A stretch of 18,262 nt of DNA from Pseudomonadota bacterium (GTDB taxonomy: Bacteria > Pseudomonadota > Alphaproteobacteria > Rhizobiales > Xanthobacteraceae): contig JAEWCJ010000363.1 of the NCBI GenBank assembly GCA_023390695.1, positions 1-18,262 on the forward strand, written 5' to 3'. The translations under genes were made by a program, and so were the position numbers. Under the pieces are notes generated by a model, which saw only the letters and a program-made list of their open reading frames with translations, ran no database searches and was not told the origin of the DNA. Positions 7,248 to 14,570 of this stretch are shown piece after piece. Numbering within the stretch: the first letter of the stretch is position 1; the number at the start of each line of letters is the position of its first letter.

Positions 7248-8297
7248 ATGACAGACAGGCTTCAGGTCGGGATCGGCGCTCTGCAGTTGAAGAATCCGGT
7301 GATTGCCGGACCGGCGGAGCACCTGATCGACCCGGCCAATGTGCGCCGGGCGCTTGCGACGGGTGTCGGCGCCGTCGTGCTCAAGTCGACGAACGAGTCG
7401 GAAGGCGCGCGCGAGCAACTGGAACGGGCCGAATACGCGGTTCTGGATGAGCACTGGAATCCGGTGCCTTGGGGTCCGGACGCTCCTGCCGGAGCCACGA
7501 TCGCGTGCCGTTCAGGGCTGACGCGTATTTCCTTCGATCAGTGGCTGGATGACGCTGTCGGCTTCGACCGCGAGGCCAAGACCCGCGATGCCTACGCCAT
7601 TCCCAGCATCATCGTGGCGGACCTCGACGAGGCGGTCAAAATGGCGCGGCGGGTCGAACAGGCCGGACTGCGCGCACTCGAACTCAATATCGGCACGCCC
7701 TATGCGACCGAAGCGAAGAAGGGCGCGGTCACGACCGAATTCGATCCGCGCCGCGCAACCGCGATGGTGGACGCCGTCGCCGGCGCCGTCGCGATCCCGG
7801 TCTGGGTCAAGCTGACCGGGCAGAGCGAACGCGTTCCCGATCTGGTGAATGCCTCGTTCGAGGGCGGAGCGGGCGCGGTCATCATGGCCGGCCGGCTGCT
7901 CGGCCTCATTCCCGATATCGAAACGCAACAGCCTATGCTTGGCACCAGCCTCGGCATCGGCGGTTTCTGGAACTTGCCGCTGACCTGCCACTGGCTGGCC
8001 TTGTCGCGCGCCAAGGTCGGCGCCGACAAGCCGCTGATCGGCATCAACGGCGCGCAGACCGGCCTCGACGTCGTGCGCATGATGCTGGCCGGCGCGACCG
8101 CCGTGCAGATCGCCTCGCCGGTGATGCTGCGCGGTTTCGATGTCCTGTCCAATGCGGTGGCCGAGTTCGAACACTATCTCGACCGCAAATCGATGACGGC
8201 GCGCGATCTGATCGGCCGCGCCGCCGACACCCGCAAGTCCTTCGCCAGTCTGGAGCCGTTGCAGGACAACTGGAAGCGTTACGTCACGAACAAATAG
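7248..8297 (+). CDS. dihydroorotate dehydrogenase-like FMN flavoprotein
   Basis: A 349-residue TIM-barrel flavoprotein of the dihydroorotate/dihydropyrimidine dehydrogenase superfamily. Recognisable parts are the N-terminal LKNPVIAGPAEHL, VVLKST (Lys46), LELNIGTPYA (Asn147), WVKLTGQ (Lys188) and the FMN-phosphate region GINGAQTGLDVVRMMLAGA (residues 265-283). The superfamily's NxSCPN-type motif is replaced by LNIGTP. It is therefore unlikely to be the housekeeping PyrD, and it lacks the iron-sulfur Cys clusters seen on full-length dihydropyrimidine dehydrogenase subunits. The ATG at 7248 starts the conserved domain; an upstream in-frame ATG at 7116 would place coding sequence on the operators. 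The ribosome site is weak. It is transcribed divergently from IclR and is followed 46 bp later by a TctC receptor. The substrate is unknown; a reductive or oxidative step in the IclR pathway is inferred. Confidence 0.8.
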   Translation: MTDRLQVGIGALQLKNPVIAGPAEHLIDPANVRRALATGVGAVVLKSTNESEGAREQLERAEYAVLDEHWNPVPWGPDAPAGATIACRSGLTRISFDQWLDDAVGFDREAKTRDAYAIPSIIVADLDEAVKMARRVEQAGLRALELNIGTPYATEAKKGAVTTEFDPRRATAMVDAVAGAVAIPVWVKLTGQSERVPDLVNASFEGGAGAVIMAGRLLGLIPDIETQQPMLGTSLGIGGFWNLPLTCHWLALSRAKVGADKPLIGINGAQTGLDVVRMMLAGATAVQIASPVMLRGFDVLSNAVAEFEHYLDRKSMTARDLIGRAADTRKSFASLEPLQDNWKRYVTNK

Positions 8298-8343
8298 GCG
8301 TGCGGTTGTGCCGTGACCGCATGCCGGCAACAGGGAGAAAGTC

Positions 8344-9315
8344 ATGTCATTTATCAGCCGTTCCACAATAGCGTTTGCCGCCGGGCTTGCGATGGTGTCG
8401 TCGCAAGCGGTTGCGCAGACCTGGCCCGACCGTCCCGTGACGTTCGTCGTTCCGTTCACGAGCGGAACGACGTCGGATATTCTGGCACGCTCCGCCGCCG
8501 AATACGTGGCCGGCGTGATCGGAAAGCCGGTGGTGGTGGACAATCAGGGCGGCGCCGGCGGTAATCTCGGCGCCGGCTCCGTCGCCAAGGCGGCGCCGGA
8601 TGGCTACACCATCCTGTTCGCGACGACCGGTCCGGCGGCGACCAACAAGCTCATGTACAAGAACATGACCTTCGATCCGCAGACCTCGTTCGAGCCGGTT
8701 GCGCTGATCGGAAAATCGCCGATCATCATCGTGGCCAATCCGAAGGCGCCGGTGAAGTCGCTGCAGGAACTGACCACCTATCTCAAGGCCAATCCGGAAA
8801 AGCTGAATGCCGGCTATCCCGGCAACGGCACGCTCGGCCATATCACCGGCGAGCTGTTCCAGCAGCGCGCCGGCGTGAAGATGGGCGGCCTGCAATATCG
8901 CGGCAGCGGCGCGATCATCAACGACCTGCTCGGCGGCCATATCGACGTCGCCATGGACTCGATGGCGCCCTATGTCACCAACGTGCAGGAAGGCAAGCTG
9001 CGGGCGTTGGCCATTGCCGGCACCAGCCGCTGGCCGAATCTGCCGGACGTGCCGACGGTTGCCGAATCGGGCATTCCCGGCTTCGAAGCGTCGGTCTGGT
9101 ACGCGCTGCTTGCTCCGAAAGGCACTCCGGCGCCGGTCGTCGCCAAGCTCAATGCGGCGATCAACGACTACGTGAAGACCGACAAGGCCAAGGATCTGTT
9201 CAGCAAGCTCGGCGTGCAGGCCGCAGGCGGCACGCCCGCCGACCTGAAGAAGTTTGTTGAAGGCGAAATCGAGAAATGGGGCCCGATCATCAAGGGCGCG
9301 AACATCTCGTTCTGA
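8344..9315 (+). CDS. tripartite tricarboxylate transporter substrate-binding protein (Bug/TctC family)
   Basis: A 323-residue periplasmic solute receptor. Residues 1-24 form a Sec signal peptide ending AVAQ. The mature part starts TWPDRPVTFVVPF, the hallmark of Bug proteins, and contains VVVDNQGGAGGNLGAGSVAKAAPDGYT, DVPTVAESGIPGFEASVWYALLAPKGTP and a C-terminal helix region. Bug proteins bind carboxylates or amides and deliver them to TctA/TctB membrane subunits; none of those genes is in the window, so this is an orphan receptor. GGGAGA lies 6 bp before the ATG. It follows the dehydrogenase by 46 bp on the same strand and is followed by a strong hairpin, forming a two-gene unit. The ligand is probably the substrate of the IclR-controlled route. 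Confidence 0.93.
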   Translation: MSFISRSTIAFAAGLAMVSSQAVAQTWPDRPVTFVVPFTSGTTSDILARSAAEYVAGVIGKPVVVDNQGGAGGNLGAGSVAKAAPDGYTILFATTGPAATNKLMYKNMTFDPQTSFEPVALIGKSPIIIVANPKAPVKSLQELTTYLKANPEKLNAGYPGNGTLGHITGELFQQRAGVKMGGLQYRGSGAIINDLLGGHIDVAMDSMAPYVTNVQEGKLRALAIAGTSRWPNLPDVPTVAESGIPGFEASVWYALLAPKGTPAPVVAKLNAAINDYVKTDKAKDLFSKLGVQAAGGTPADLKKFVEGEIEKWGPIIKGANISF

Positions 9316-9346
9316 TCGCCGGCCGATCCCAGCATCGCACGAGATA

Positions 9347-9374
9347 GCTGAACGCGGCTTCGGCCGCGTTCAGC
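9347..9374 (+). terminator. candidate terminator hairpin after tctC-like gene
   Basis: GCTGAACGCGGC (9347-9358) pairs perfectly with GCCGCGTTCAGC (9363-9374) around a TTCG tetraloop, 31 bp past the stop codon. A short ATTTCG follows rather than a full T run, so termination efficiency is uncertain, but the 12-bp stem with a UUCG loop is very stable. Confidence 0.7.
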
Positions 9375-9455
9375 ATTTCGACCGGCCTGAGCACAAACTG
9401 CGTGGATGCGTCGGGACGTTTTCGGTCTGAAGGGCAAGCCTGATACGTCAGATGT

Positions 9456-9489
9456 CCGGGACCGCGCCCAGGCTTGGACGTGGTCCCGG
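9456..9489. repeat. intergenic inverted repeat downstream of DUF2189 gene
   Basis: CCGGGACC (9456-9463) and GGTCCCGG (9482-9489) form an 8-bp stem with an 18-nt loop, between the convergent ends of the tctC-like and DUF2189 genes. It could end DUF2189 transcription on the minus strand or be a dispersed palindromic element; only one copy is seen here. Confidence 0.35.
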
Positions 9490-9509
9490 CATGAAAGCCG
9501 GCGGGACTT

Positions 9510-10412
9510 TCACTCTTTCCTGTCTTCCCGTGCCCAGGGAAACAGAACGGCTGGAAAATCGGCGGCGTAGCGCCGGCCCTTTCGTTCCAGACGATGCGAT
9601 TCCGTCCGCGGGCTTCTGTCCGGCTCCACCACCTTGCGATACAGATGCCAGGTTGCGTGCGCGAGCACCGGCATCACCACGGCAAGCCCCACAAAGAACG
9701 GCAACGATCCGACGATCAGGGCCAATGCGACAAAGAGGCCCCATGCCGCCATCACCAGCGGGTTCATGAGAACCGCCTTGATCGAGGTATGCATCGCGAC
9801 AATCGCGCCGACATCCCGGTCGAGCAGCAGAGGGAAAGACACGACGCTGATGGTCAGCACCAAAACGGCGAACAGGAAGCCGATGCCGTTGCCGACGAGG
9901 ATGAGGGTTCGGCCTTCCGGTGTCGTGAAGATGTTTGTCAGAAACTGTTCGATCGATGCCGGCGTCCCGTAACCGAACAGGGACTGGTACAGCCCCTGCG
10001 CGACGCCGAGCCAGATCAGGAATATCGCCATCAGCAGCAATCCCAGCGCGAGGATGGCATCCGCCGACGGGCCGCGCAGGATCTTGAAGGCGTCCGTCCA
10101 GGAGACATCGAGGCCCTGTTCGCGGCGCCGGCTCATTTCGTAGAGACCGGTGGCCAGAAACGGACCGACCAGCGCGAAGCCGGCTGCGAGCGGAAAAAGT
10201 ATCGGCATCATGTCGTAGCCGAAGATCAGGCGGGCCAGAAAGAGACCGATGACGGGATAGATCACGCTGAGAAGGATCACGTGCATCGGCATCGCCCGGA
10301 AATCATCGATGCCTTTGGCGACCGCATCCTTCAGATCCGAAAACCGGATCTTGCGGACGACCGGATGGGCGGGTGTGTCACCCGCACCGCTGATCACATG
10401 GAGAGTGGCCAT
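9510..10412 (-). CDS. DUF2189 family integral membrane protein
   Basis: A 300-residue protein with about six hydrophobic segments, at roughly residues 43-60, 68-90, 118-138, 170-195, 215-238 and 240-258. Family-like features are the N-terminal region leading to DLKDAVAKGIDDFRAMP and the segment FPLAAGFALVGPFLATGLYEMSRRREQG. DUF2189 proteins are widespread in alphaproteobacteria and have no established function; a homolog of cytochrome-c-oxidase-associated or transport type has been suggested by context only. The charged C-terminal tail (around residues 265-300) is cytoplasmic by the positive-inside rule. The AGGAGG ribosome site is 8 bp before the ATG. It stands alone: tctC-like converges on it and the FAD reductase ends 193 bp upstream. 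That upstream gap holds a small IR (CGAAGA/TCTTCG, 10513-10531) and the palindrome listed separately. Confidence 0.8.
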   Translation of the reverse strand: MATLHVISGAGDTPAHPVVRKIRFSDLKDAVAKGIDDFRAMPMHVILLSVIYPVIGLFLARLIFGYDMMPILFPLAAGFALVGPFLATGLYEMSRRREQGLDVSWTDAFKILRGPSADAILALGLLLMAIFLIWLGVAQGLYQSLFGYGTPASIEQFLTNIFTTPEGRTLILVGNGIGFLFAVLVLTISVVSFPLLLDRDVGAIVAMHTSIKAVLMNPLVMAAWGLFVALALIVGSLPFFVGLAVVMPVLAHATWHLYRKVVEPDRSPRTESHRLERKGRRYAADFPAVLFPWAREDRKE

Positions 10413-10566
10413 AACCGCGCCTCCTGCACTGTTGTCAGAACAGTCGCGAGCTCCGCGGCAGGGCCGGCGTCATTTGCGGCGCTGGTCACACGGCTGCTGC
10501 GACCTGCATTCACGAAGATATATCCTCTTCGGTCAGGATTGTGACGCGATATCCCGCGTCCGGGCA

Positions 10567-10599
10567 CGCAATCGTGATTGCGGTATTTTTTAACCGCAA
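10567..10599. other. palindrome with adjacent T run
   Basis: CGCAATCGTGATTGCG (10567-10582) is palindromic except for its central GT, and GGTATTTTTTAACC follows. A second pairing, TTGCGGT (10578-10584) with ACCGCAA (10593-10599), overlaps it. On the minus strand this lies just past the FAD reductase operon only in the sense of being 7 bp downstream of its stop codon, so it may end that transcript. Stem length is short. Confidence 0.35.
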
Positions 10600-10605
10600 G
10601 CCTGT

Positions 10606-11766
10606 CTAGGCGGTCGTGCCGGCGAGCGTCTTGCGCGACAGCATGTGCGCGCGCGGCGCGTTGACGGCATCGACGGCCAGCAGCCGTTCGCCCTTGTAAT
10701 AGGAGACGGAAAACCCGTTTGCAGGCGCGGCTTCCAGCGTGGTGCGGTCGTAGCCGTCGGACAGCCCCGCGATCTGCAGCTTGATGTCATACTGATCCGA
10801 CCAGAACCAGGGGACCGGATCGTAAGTCTGCCGTTCGCCGAGCATGGCCTGGGCTGCGACCTTGGCCTGGTCGATGGCGTTCTGCACACTCTCGAGCCGC
10901 AGGTCGCGGCCATAGCGCGGGCTGGGAAAGCGCGTGCAATCGCCCGCAGCATAGATATCGGGCGCCGCGGTCTGTGCCGATGCATCGACAAGGATCCCGT
11001 CCTGGACGGGCAGGCCGGCCGCTTCGGCCAGTTCCGTATTGGGCTGTGCGCCGACGGCGGCAAGCACCAGATCAGCCTTGAGAATGCTGCCATCGGCCAT
11101 CTCGACGCCGCGAACGCCATCCGAACCCACGAGACGTGCAATGGTCGCGCCCGTGCGCAGGTCCACGCCATTGCTCCGATGCAGCTTCTCGAAAATTTCC
11201 GAGACCTGCGGCGACACCACGCGGGCCATCACCCGTTCCCGGCCTTCCAAGACGGTAACGTCGTGACCCATCTTGCGCGCGACCGCCGCGACTTCGAGGC
11301 CGATGTAACCGCCGCCGATGACGACCAGTTTCTCTGACTGTTGCAGCCGCTGCCGGATCGCATCGACATCGGCGATGGAACGGAGCGTCACGACTCCGTC
11401 GAGTTCGCCGCCCGGCAGCGCCAGCATGCGCGGGCGGGCGCCGGTGGCGAGCAGCAGCTTGCCGTAGGCGAGATCCGATCCGTCGGACAATAACAGCTTG
11501 TGTTCGGTCGGCCGGATCGCGGTTGCGCGGACGCCCAGCCGCAGATCGACATTGTTGATGCTGTAGAAATCGTCGGCCTTGAAAAACAGCCGATGCGCTT
11601 CGAGCGCACCGGCCAGATAGGCCTTGGACAAAGGCGGCCGCTGATATGGCGGCGCGGCTTCGTCGCCGAGAACAACGATCGGGCGGTCATAGCCGCCGCC
11701 ACGCAGGGTTTCGATAGCTTTGAGGGCGGCCTGACCCGCACCGACAATAACGATTGATTCCGGCAT
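10606..11766 (-). CDS. ferredoxin-reductase-type FAD/NAD(P)H oxidoreductase
   Basis: A 386-residue two-dinucleotide-binding flavoprotein of the rhodocoxin/putidaredoxin/BphA4 reductase type. FAD contacts are VGAGQAA (residues 8-14), ATGA (107-110) and AAGDCTRF (273-280). The NAD site is GGGYIGLEVA (151-160), with Glu174 at the end of the second strand favouring NADH. The motif PWFWSDQYDIKLQIAG (319-334) is typical of the C-terminal reductase domain. There is no CxxC, so it is not a disulfide reductase. Most relatives run to about 400-410 residues; this one stops about 20 residues earlier. No ferredoxin, P450 or Rieske oxygenase is nearby. It follows the rhodanese by 36 bp, with a poor ribosome site suggesting coupling, and is the last gene of the long minus-strand operon. 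Likely role: electron supply to a partner encoded elsewhere, or to the operon's flavoprotein. Confidence 0.85.
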   Translation of the reverse strand: MPESIVIVGAGQAALKAIETLRGGGYDRPIVVLGDEAAPPYQRPPLSKAYLAGALEAHRLFFKADDFYSINNVDLRLGVRATAIRPTEHKLLLSDGSDLAYGKLLLATGARPRMLALPGGELDGVVTLRSIADVDAIRQRLQQSEKLVVIGGGYIGLEVAAVARKMGHDVTVLEGRERVMARVVSPQVSEIFEKLHRSNGVDLRTGATIARLVGSDGVRGVEMADGSILKADLVLAAVGAQPNTELAEAAGLPVQDGILVDASAQTAAPDIYAAGDCTRFPSPRYGRDLRLESVQNAIDQAKVAAQAMLGERQTYDPVPWFWSDQYDIKLQIAGLSDGYDRTTLEAAPANGFSVSYYKGERLLAVDAVNAPRAHMLSRKTLAGTTA

Positions 11767-11802
11767 TTAAGTTTCAGGCCACCCGTCGTTTGTCGCGTCA
11801 GC

Positions 11803-12687
11803 TTATTCGGCGGCCGCCGCCATGCCGCCCTTCGGCGCATAGGGAAGGCCTTCCTCGATCGGCAGCGCAGGATCGCGCGACCATTCGTTCCACGACCCGA
11901 AATAAAGCGTGACGTCCTTGATTCCCGCCTCTTTGAGAGCGACGAGTGTATTGGAAGCCCGTGCGCCTTTGAAGCAATAAAGCACGACCGGCGTGTCCTG
12001 ATCGATGCCGACGCTGGCGCATTCTGCGAGGATTTCCTCCCGCGACTTGAACATCGGGCCGGACGCAGTCGGCTTCATCATCCGGTACCATTCGATCCAC
12101 ACCGCGCCGGGAATGCGGCCCTTGCGCGGGCAAAAATCCTTGCCGTAAGGCGACGAGGAATCGGCGATCCATTCATCCACGTCGCGGACGTCGAGCTTGA
12201 CGACGCCGGACGCCGCGACCGCCGATTTCATGGTGTCGAGGTTGACCAGAACATCGGCGCCGGGCGCAACCGGAAAGGCCGTCGGCTCGATCTGCGGCAC
12301 CTCCGTGGAGGTCGGCAGACCGGCCGCGGTCCAGGCGGCGTAGCCGCCGTGCAGGACCTTCACTTTCGGATAGCCGAGATGGGTCAGCAGCACATAGCCG
12401 CGGCAGGACTGACCGAAGCCGGAATTCATCGACTGCTCGTAGATGACGGCGGTCTCCTCGCCTGACAGTCCTGCCTCGCCGAAGGCCTTGACGAAGGTGT
12501 CTTTCAGCGCCGCAAATCCTTCCGGGGTGGACGTCGCAAGATAGGTGAAGATGGCATGTACGTTCACGGCGCCTGGAATGTGGCCCTCGGCATAGCTTTC
12601 CGGTGAGCGGGTATCGATCAGGACGACTTTTTCGGTGTCGAGCAGAGCAGTCAATTCAGCCGGGGTGATAAGAACCTTCTCGCTCAT
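11803..12687 (-). CDS. thiosulfate/3-mercaptopyruvate sulfurtransferase (two-domain rhodanese)
   Basis: A 294-residue tandem rhodanese. The N-terminal domain (residues 5-125: VVLIDTRSPESYAEGHIPGAVNV) lacks a catalytic loop Cys, as usual. The C-terminal domain (145-280: KLDVRDVDEW, GRIPGAVWIEWYRM) carries the active loop YCFKGARAS with catalytic Cys238. The CFKGAR loop is closer to thiosulfate-type rhodaneses (CRKG) than to mercaptopyruvate enzymes (CGSG). Such enzymes move sulfane sulfur from thiosulfate or a persulfide to cyanide, thiols or proteins. AGGAG precedes the ATG by 8 bp. The gene is 129 bp after the flavoprotein gene and 36 bp before the FAD reductase. No signal peptide is seen, so it is cytoplasmic. 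The sulfur theme fits an organosulfur or thiosulfate role for the operon. Confidence 0.88.
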   Translation of the reverse strand: MSEKVLITPAELTALLDTEKVVLIDTRSPESYAEGHIPGAVNVHAIFTYLATSTPEGFAALKDTFVKAFGEAGLSGEETAVIYEQSMNSGFGQSCRGYVLLTHLGYPKVKVLHGGYAAWTAAGLPTSTEVPQIEPTAFPVAPGADVLVNLDTMKSAVAASGVVKLDVRDVDEWIADSSSPYGKDFCPRKGRIPGAVWIEWYRMMKPTASGPMFKSREEILAECASVGIDQDTPVVLYCFKGARASNTLVALKEAGIKDVTLYFGSWNEWSRDPALPIEEGLPYAPKGGMAAAAE

Positions 12688-12816
12688 GTCTCACTCCTGT
12701 GGTTGAGCGGTTGGAACTATCCTGTGCGTTTCTCCATGTTGGCCCGCCCCAACGGCGGAAGTCTTATGGCTGGTTTCTTCTTCCCGGCAGGAAATATGTG
12801 AACCTTGCTGCGGCGT

Positions 12817-13944
12817 TCAGTTCGCGTCCATATCCGCAAGCATCTTCTTCAACTGCTTCGTCGCCGGCGTGACAATGGCAACGAAATAGCTCTCGCGCAG
12901 TTTGCGCTGCGCGGCGCCGTTGGCGACATAACCGCGGGCGCCGCAATGCAGAAGCGCATTATGCGCCGCTCGCACCGACATCTCTCCGGCGGCCAGCCGC
13001 GCCTTGATCACGCGCCGCCAATAGTCCTTGTCGGTTTCGAAGGGTGTGGCGGACAGCTCCGCGACCTCGGTTTCGAGCGCCGCCAACTGCTCGGCGAAAT
13101 GTTCGGGCTGCTCGTCGAGATAGCGGTTCACATGGCCGAGCGGACCCTTCATCTGCGTCATCAGATCGATGCAGGAGCGGATCATGCCAAAGGCCATTCC
13201 GGCCTGGAGCAGGATGAAGCCGGATCGGATACGGGGGATATAGAGGTCGATCGGGTCGGCAAGCACGTGCTCGTCGGGAACAAAGGCGTCCCGCAACTGC
13301 ACGCAATATGTCCGGGTGCCCTCCAGCGCGGCGAAATGATCGTTCTGCGCAATCGTCACGCCATCGCCGTTGCAGGCGATCACCGCCATGACGCGCCTGT
13401 CCGGCTCGTCCTCGACTTCGAAGATGGCGCCGAAGTAATGATCGGGTCCCAGGTTTGAAACCCAGGGCAGCAGGCCCTTGACGATGAAACCGCCGTCGAT
13501 GCGGCGGGCCTTGAGCCGCAGCCTCTCGATACCGAAGAAAGACTTCATCGGGTTCGACAGGCCGGTGCCGCCGAGGATCTCGCCGGTGGCGACGCTGGGC
13601 CCGAGCGTCTTCTTCAGTGCGTTGTTCGCCGATGTATAGATGTACCAGCCGAGCGCGCTCTGGCACCACATGCAGAAGGACGTCGACAGGCAATATTCGC
13701 CGGCAACCGACATCGCACCGATGGTCGTGCCGAGATCCGGCTCAGGCGCATCGAAGCCCGGCAAGTGGCTGCGATAGGCGCCGGCAGCGCCGAACGTGCG
13801 CAGCACGGCTTCCGGATAGAGGCCTTCGCGGTCGATCTCCTGCACGAGGGGAGATAAATCGGAGCCTGCAATCGCGCGGATCGCCGCGAAGCGATCGGCA
13901 TCTTCGTTGGCAACCGGCTTCTCTTTCAGTGCAGGCGAATTCAT
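12817..13944 (-). CDS. acyl-CoA dehydrogenase-fold flavoprotein (possible monooxygenase)
   Basis: A 375-residue protein of the acyl-CoA dehydrogenase superfamily. Residues 10-110 form the N-terminal helical domain, 115-230 the beta domain (EILGGTGLSNPMKSF, then FIVKGLLPWVSNLG, the flavin-facing W-V-S-N stretch), and 240-375 the C-terminal helices (AHNALLHCGARGYVANG). The region near the C-terminus that holds the YEGT catalytic Glu in many acyl-CoA dehydrogenases reads FVAIVTPATKQLKK here, without that Glu. This is more like the SfnC/DszC-type branch, whose members are flavin-dependent oxygenases of sulfur compounds; the assignment is inference. The ATG at 13942-13944 has GGAGG 6 bp upstream; the longer frame to 14067 would overlap OsmC. 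It sits between OsmC and the rhodanese in the ABC-led operon. Substrate unknown. Confidence 0.82.
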   Translation of the reverse strand: MNSPALKEKPVANEDADRFAAIRAIAGSDLSPLVQEIDREGLYPEAVLRTFGAAGAYRSHLPGFDAPEPDLGTTIGAMSVAGEYCLSTSFCMWCQSALGWYIYTSANNALKKTLGPSVATGEILGGTGLSNPMKSFFGIERLRLKARRIDGGFIVKGLLPWVSNLGPDHYFGAIFEVEDEPDRRVMAVIACNGDGVTIAQNDHFAALEGTRTYCVQLRDAFVPDEHVLADPIDLYIPRIRSGFILLQAGMAFGMIRSCIDLMTQMKGPLGHVNRYLDEQPEHFAEQLAALETEVAELSATPFETDKDYWRRVIKARLAAGEMSVRAAHNALLHCGARGYVANGAAQRKLRESYFVAIVTPATKQLKKMLADMDAN

Positions 13945-13965
13945 CACTGCCTCCGTCAGGTGGGT

Positions 13966-13990
13966 GGGGCGGCCGCAATGCAGCCGCCCC
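13966..13990 (-). other. GC-rich intercistronic hairpin between OsmC-like and flavoprotein genes
   Basis: GGGGCGGC (13966-13973) pairs with GCCGCCCC (13983-13990) around a 9-nt loop, 6 bp after the OsmC-like stop codon. No T run follows, and the next gene has its own strong ribosome site. It could be a processing or stability element that sets different levels of importer and enzyme mRNA. Confidence 0.45.
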
Positions 13991-13996
13991 GGAAAA

Positions 13997-14533
13997 TCAG
14001 GCGCGGCCGACCTCGAGATTGACCGGGCGCGTGAAGGTGTTGGCGACCGGCGACCATTGGGTGACATGCGCGATCAGGGCGTCGATCTCGGATTGCGGCG
14101 CGTCCGCTTCCAGATGCACCTTGACGCGGACGTCGGTGAAACCGACCGGCTTCTCGCTTACGTCGCCGGTGCCCCAGACCGCGGTGATGTTGAGATCACC
14201 CTCCAGTTCGAGCTCGAGCTTCTGAATGGTGATGCCGCGATGGACGGCGTTGGCGTGGATGCCGACGGCGAGGCAGGAGCCGAGCGCAGCAAGCGAGGCT
14301 TCGGACGGATTTGGCGCGGTGTCGTCGCCGAGCAGCGCCGGCGGCTCGTCGACGATATAGGGCGCGAGGTTGCGCACATAATTGGCGTGCCGAAAGCGGC
14401 CCTCGGCGACGGTCTTGCACTTCAGCGTCTTGATCGCCTTCGGGTTGGCCTTGCCTGACTCGATCAGCTTGGCGAGGCCTTCCTTGTCGATCGGCTCGAG
14501 GCAGCCAACGAGTGCGGTCTGAGGTTTGTTCAT
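13997..14533 (-). CDS. OsmC family protein
   Basis: A 178-residue OsmC-like protein. The conserved helix ALGSCLAVGIHANAVHRG (residues 83-100) holds Cys87. The place where peroxidatic OsmC/Ohr proteins have their second Cys (often CPV) reads WSPVANTFTRPV, with Ser161. Many one-Cys OsmC relatives share this, and a hydroperoxide reductase role is then doubtful. The region GDDTAPNPSEASLAALGSC is normal for the family. AGGAGA lies 8 bp before the ATG at 14531-14533; the longer frame would overlap the permease stop region. It is in the middle of the ABC-transporter operon (permease stop 37 bp upstream). OsmC proteins with organosulfur or thiosulfate neighbours may handle reactive sulfur or persulfide; that is inference. 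Confidence 0.88.
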   Translation of the reverse strand: MNKPQTALVGCLEPIDKEGLAKLIESGKANPKAIKTLKCKTVAEGRFRHANYVRNLAPYIVDEPPALLGDDTAPNPSEASLAALGSCLAVGIHANAVHRGITIQKLELELEGDLNITAVWGTGDVSEKPVGFTDVRVKVHLEADAPQSEIDALIAHVTQWSPVANTFTRPVNLEVGRA

Positions 14534-14570
14534 GTTCGTGTCTCCTTTTCGGGTCCTTGCAAAACTTGTT

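Noticed and set aside
7101..7454. N-terminal extension of the IclR gene by 118 codons
   Set aside because: It would cross the divergent promoter and run antisense into the dehydrogenase gene; the HTH domain begins right after the ATG at 7098-7100.
9594..10544. 316-codon plus-strand frame opposite DUF2189
   Set aside because: Strongly charged, domain-free translation; the minus strand gives a clean multi-pass membrane protein with a strong ribosome site.
12688..12816. Possible regulatory or coding content between the flavoprotein and rhodanese genes
   Set aside because: No hairpin, palindrome or promoter box clear enough to report; treated as an ordinary intercistronic gap.
13945..14067. N-terminal extension of the acyl-CoA-dehydrogenase-like gene
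   Set aside because: It would overlap the OsmC-like gene and pass through the GC hairpin; a GGAGG site marks the shorter start.
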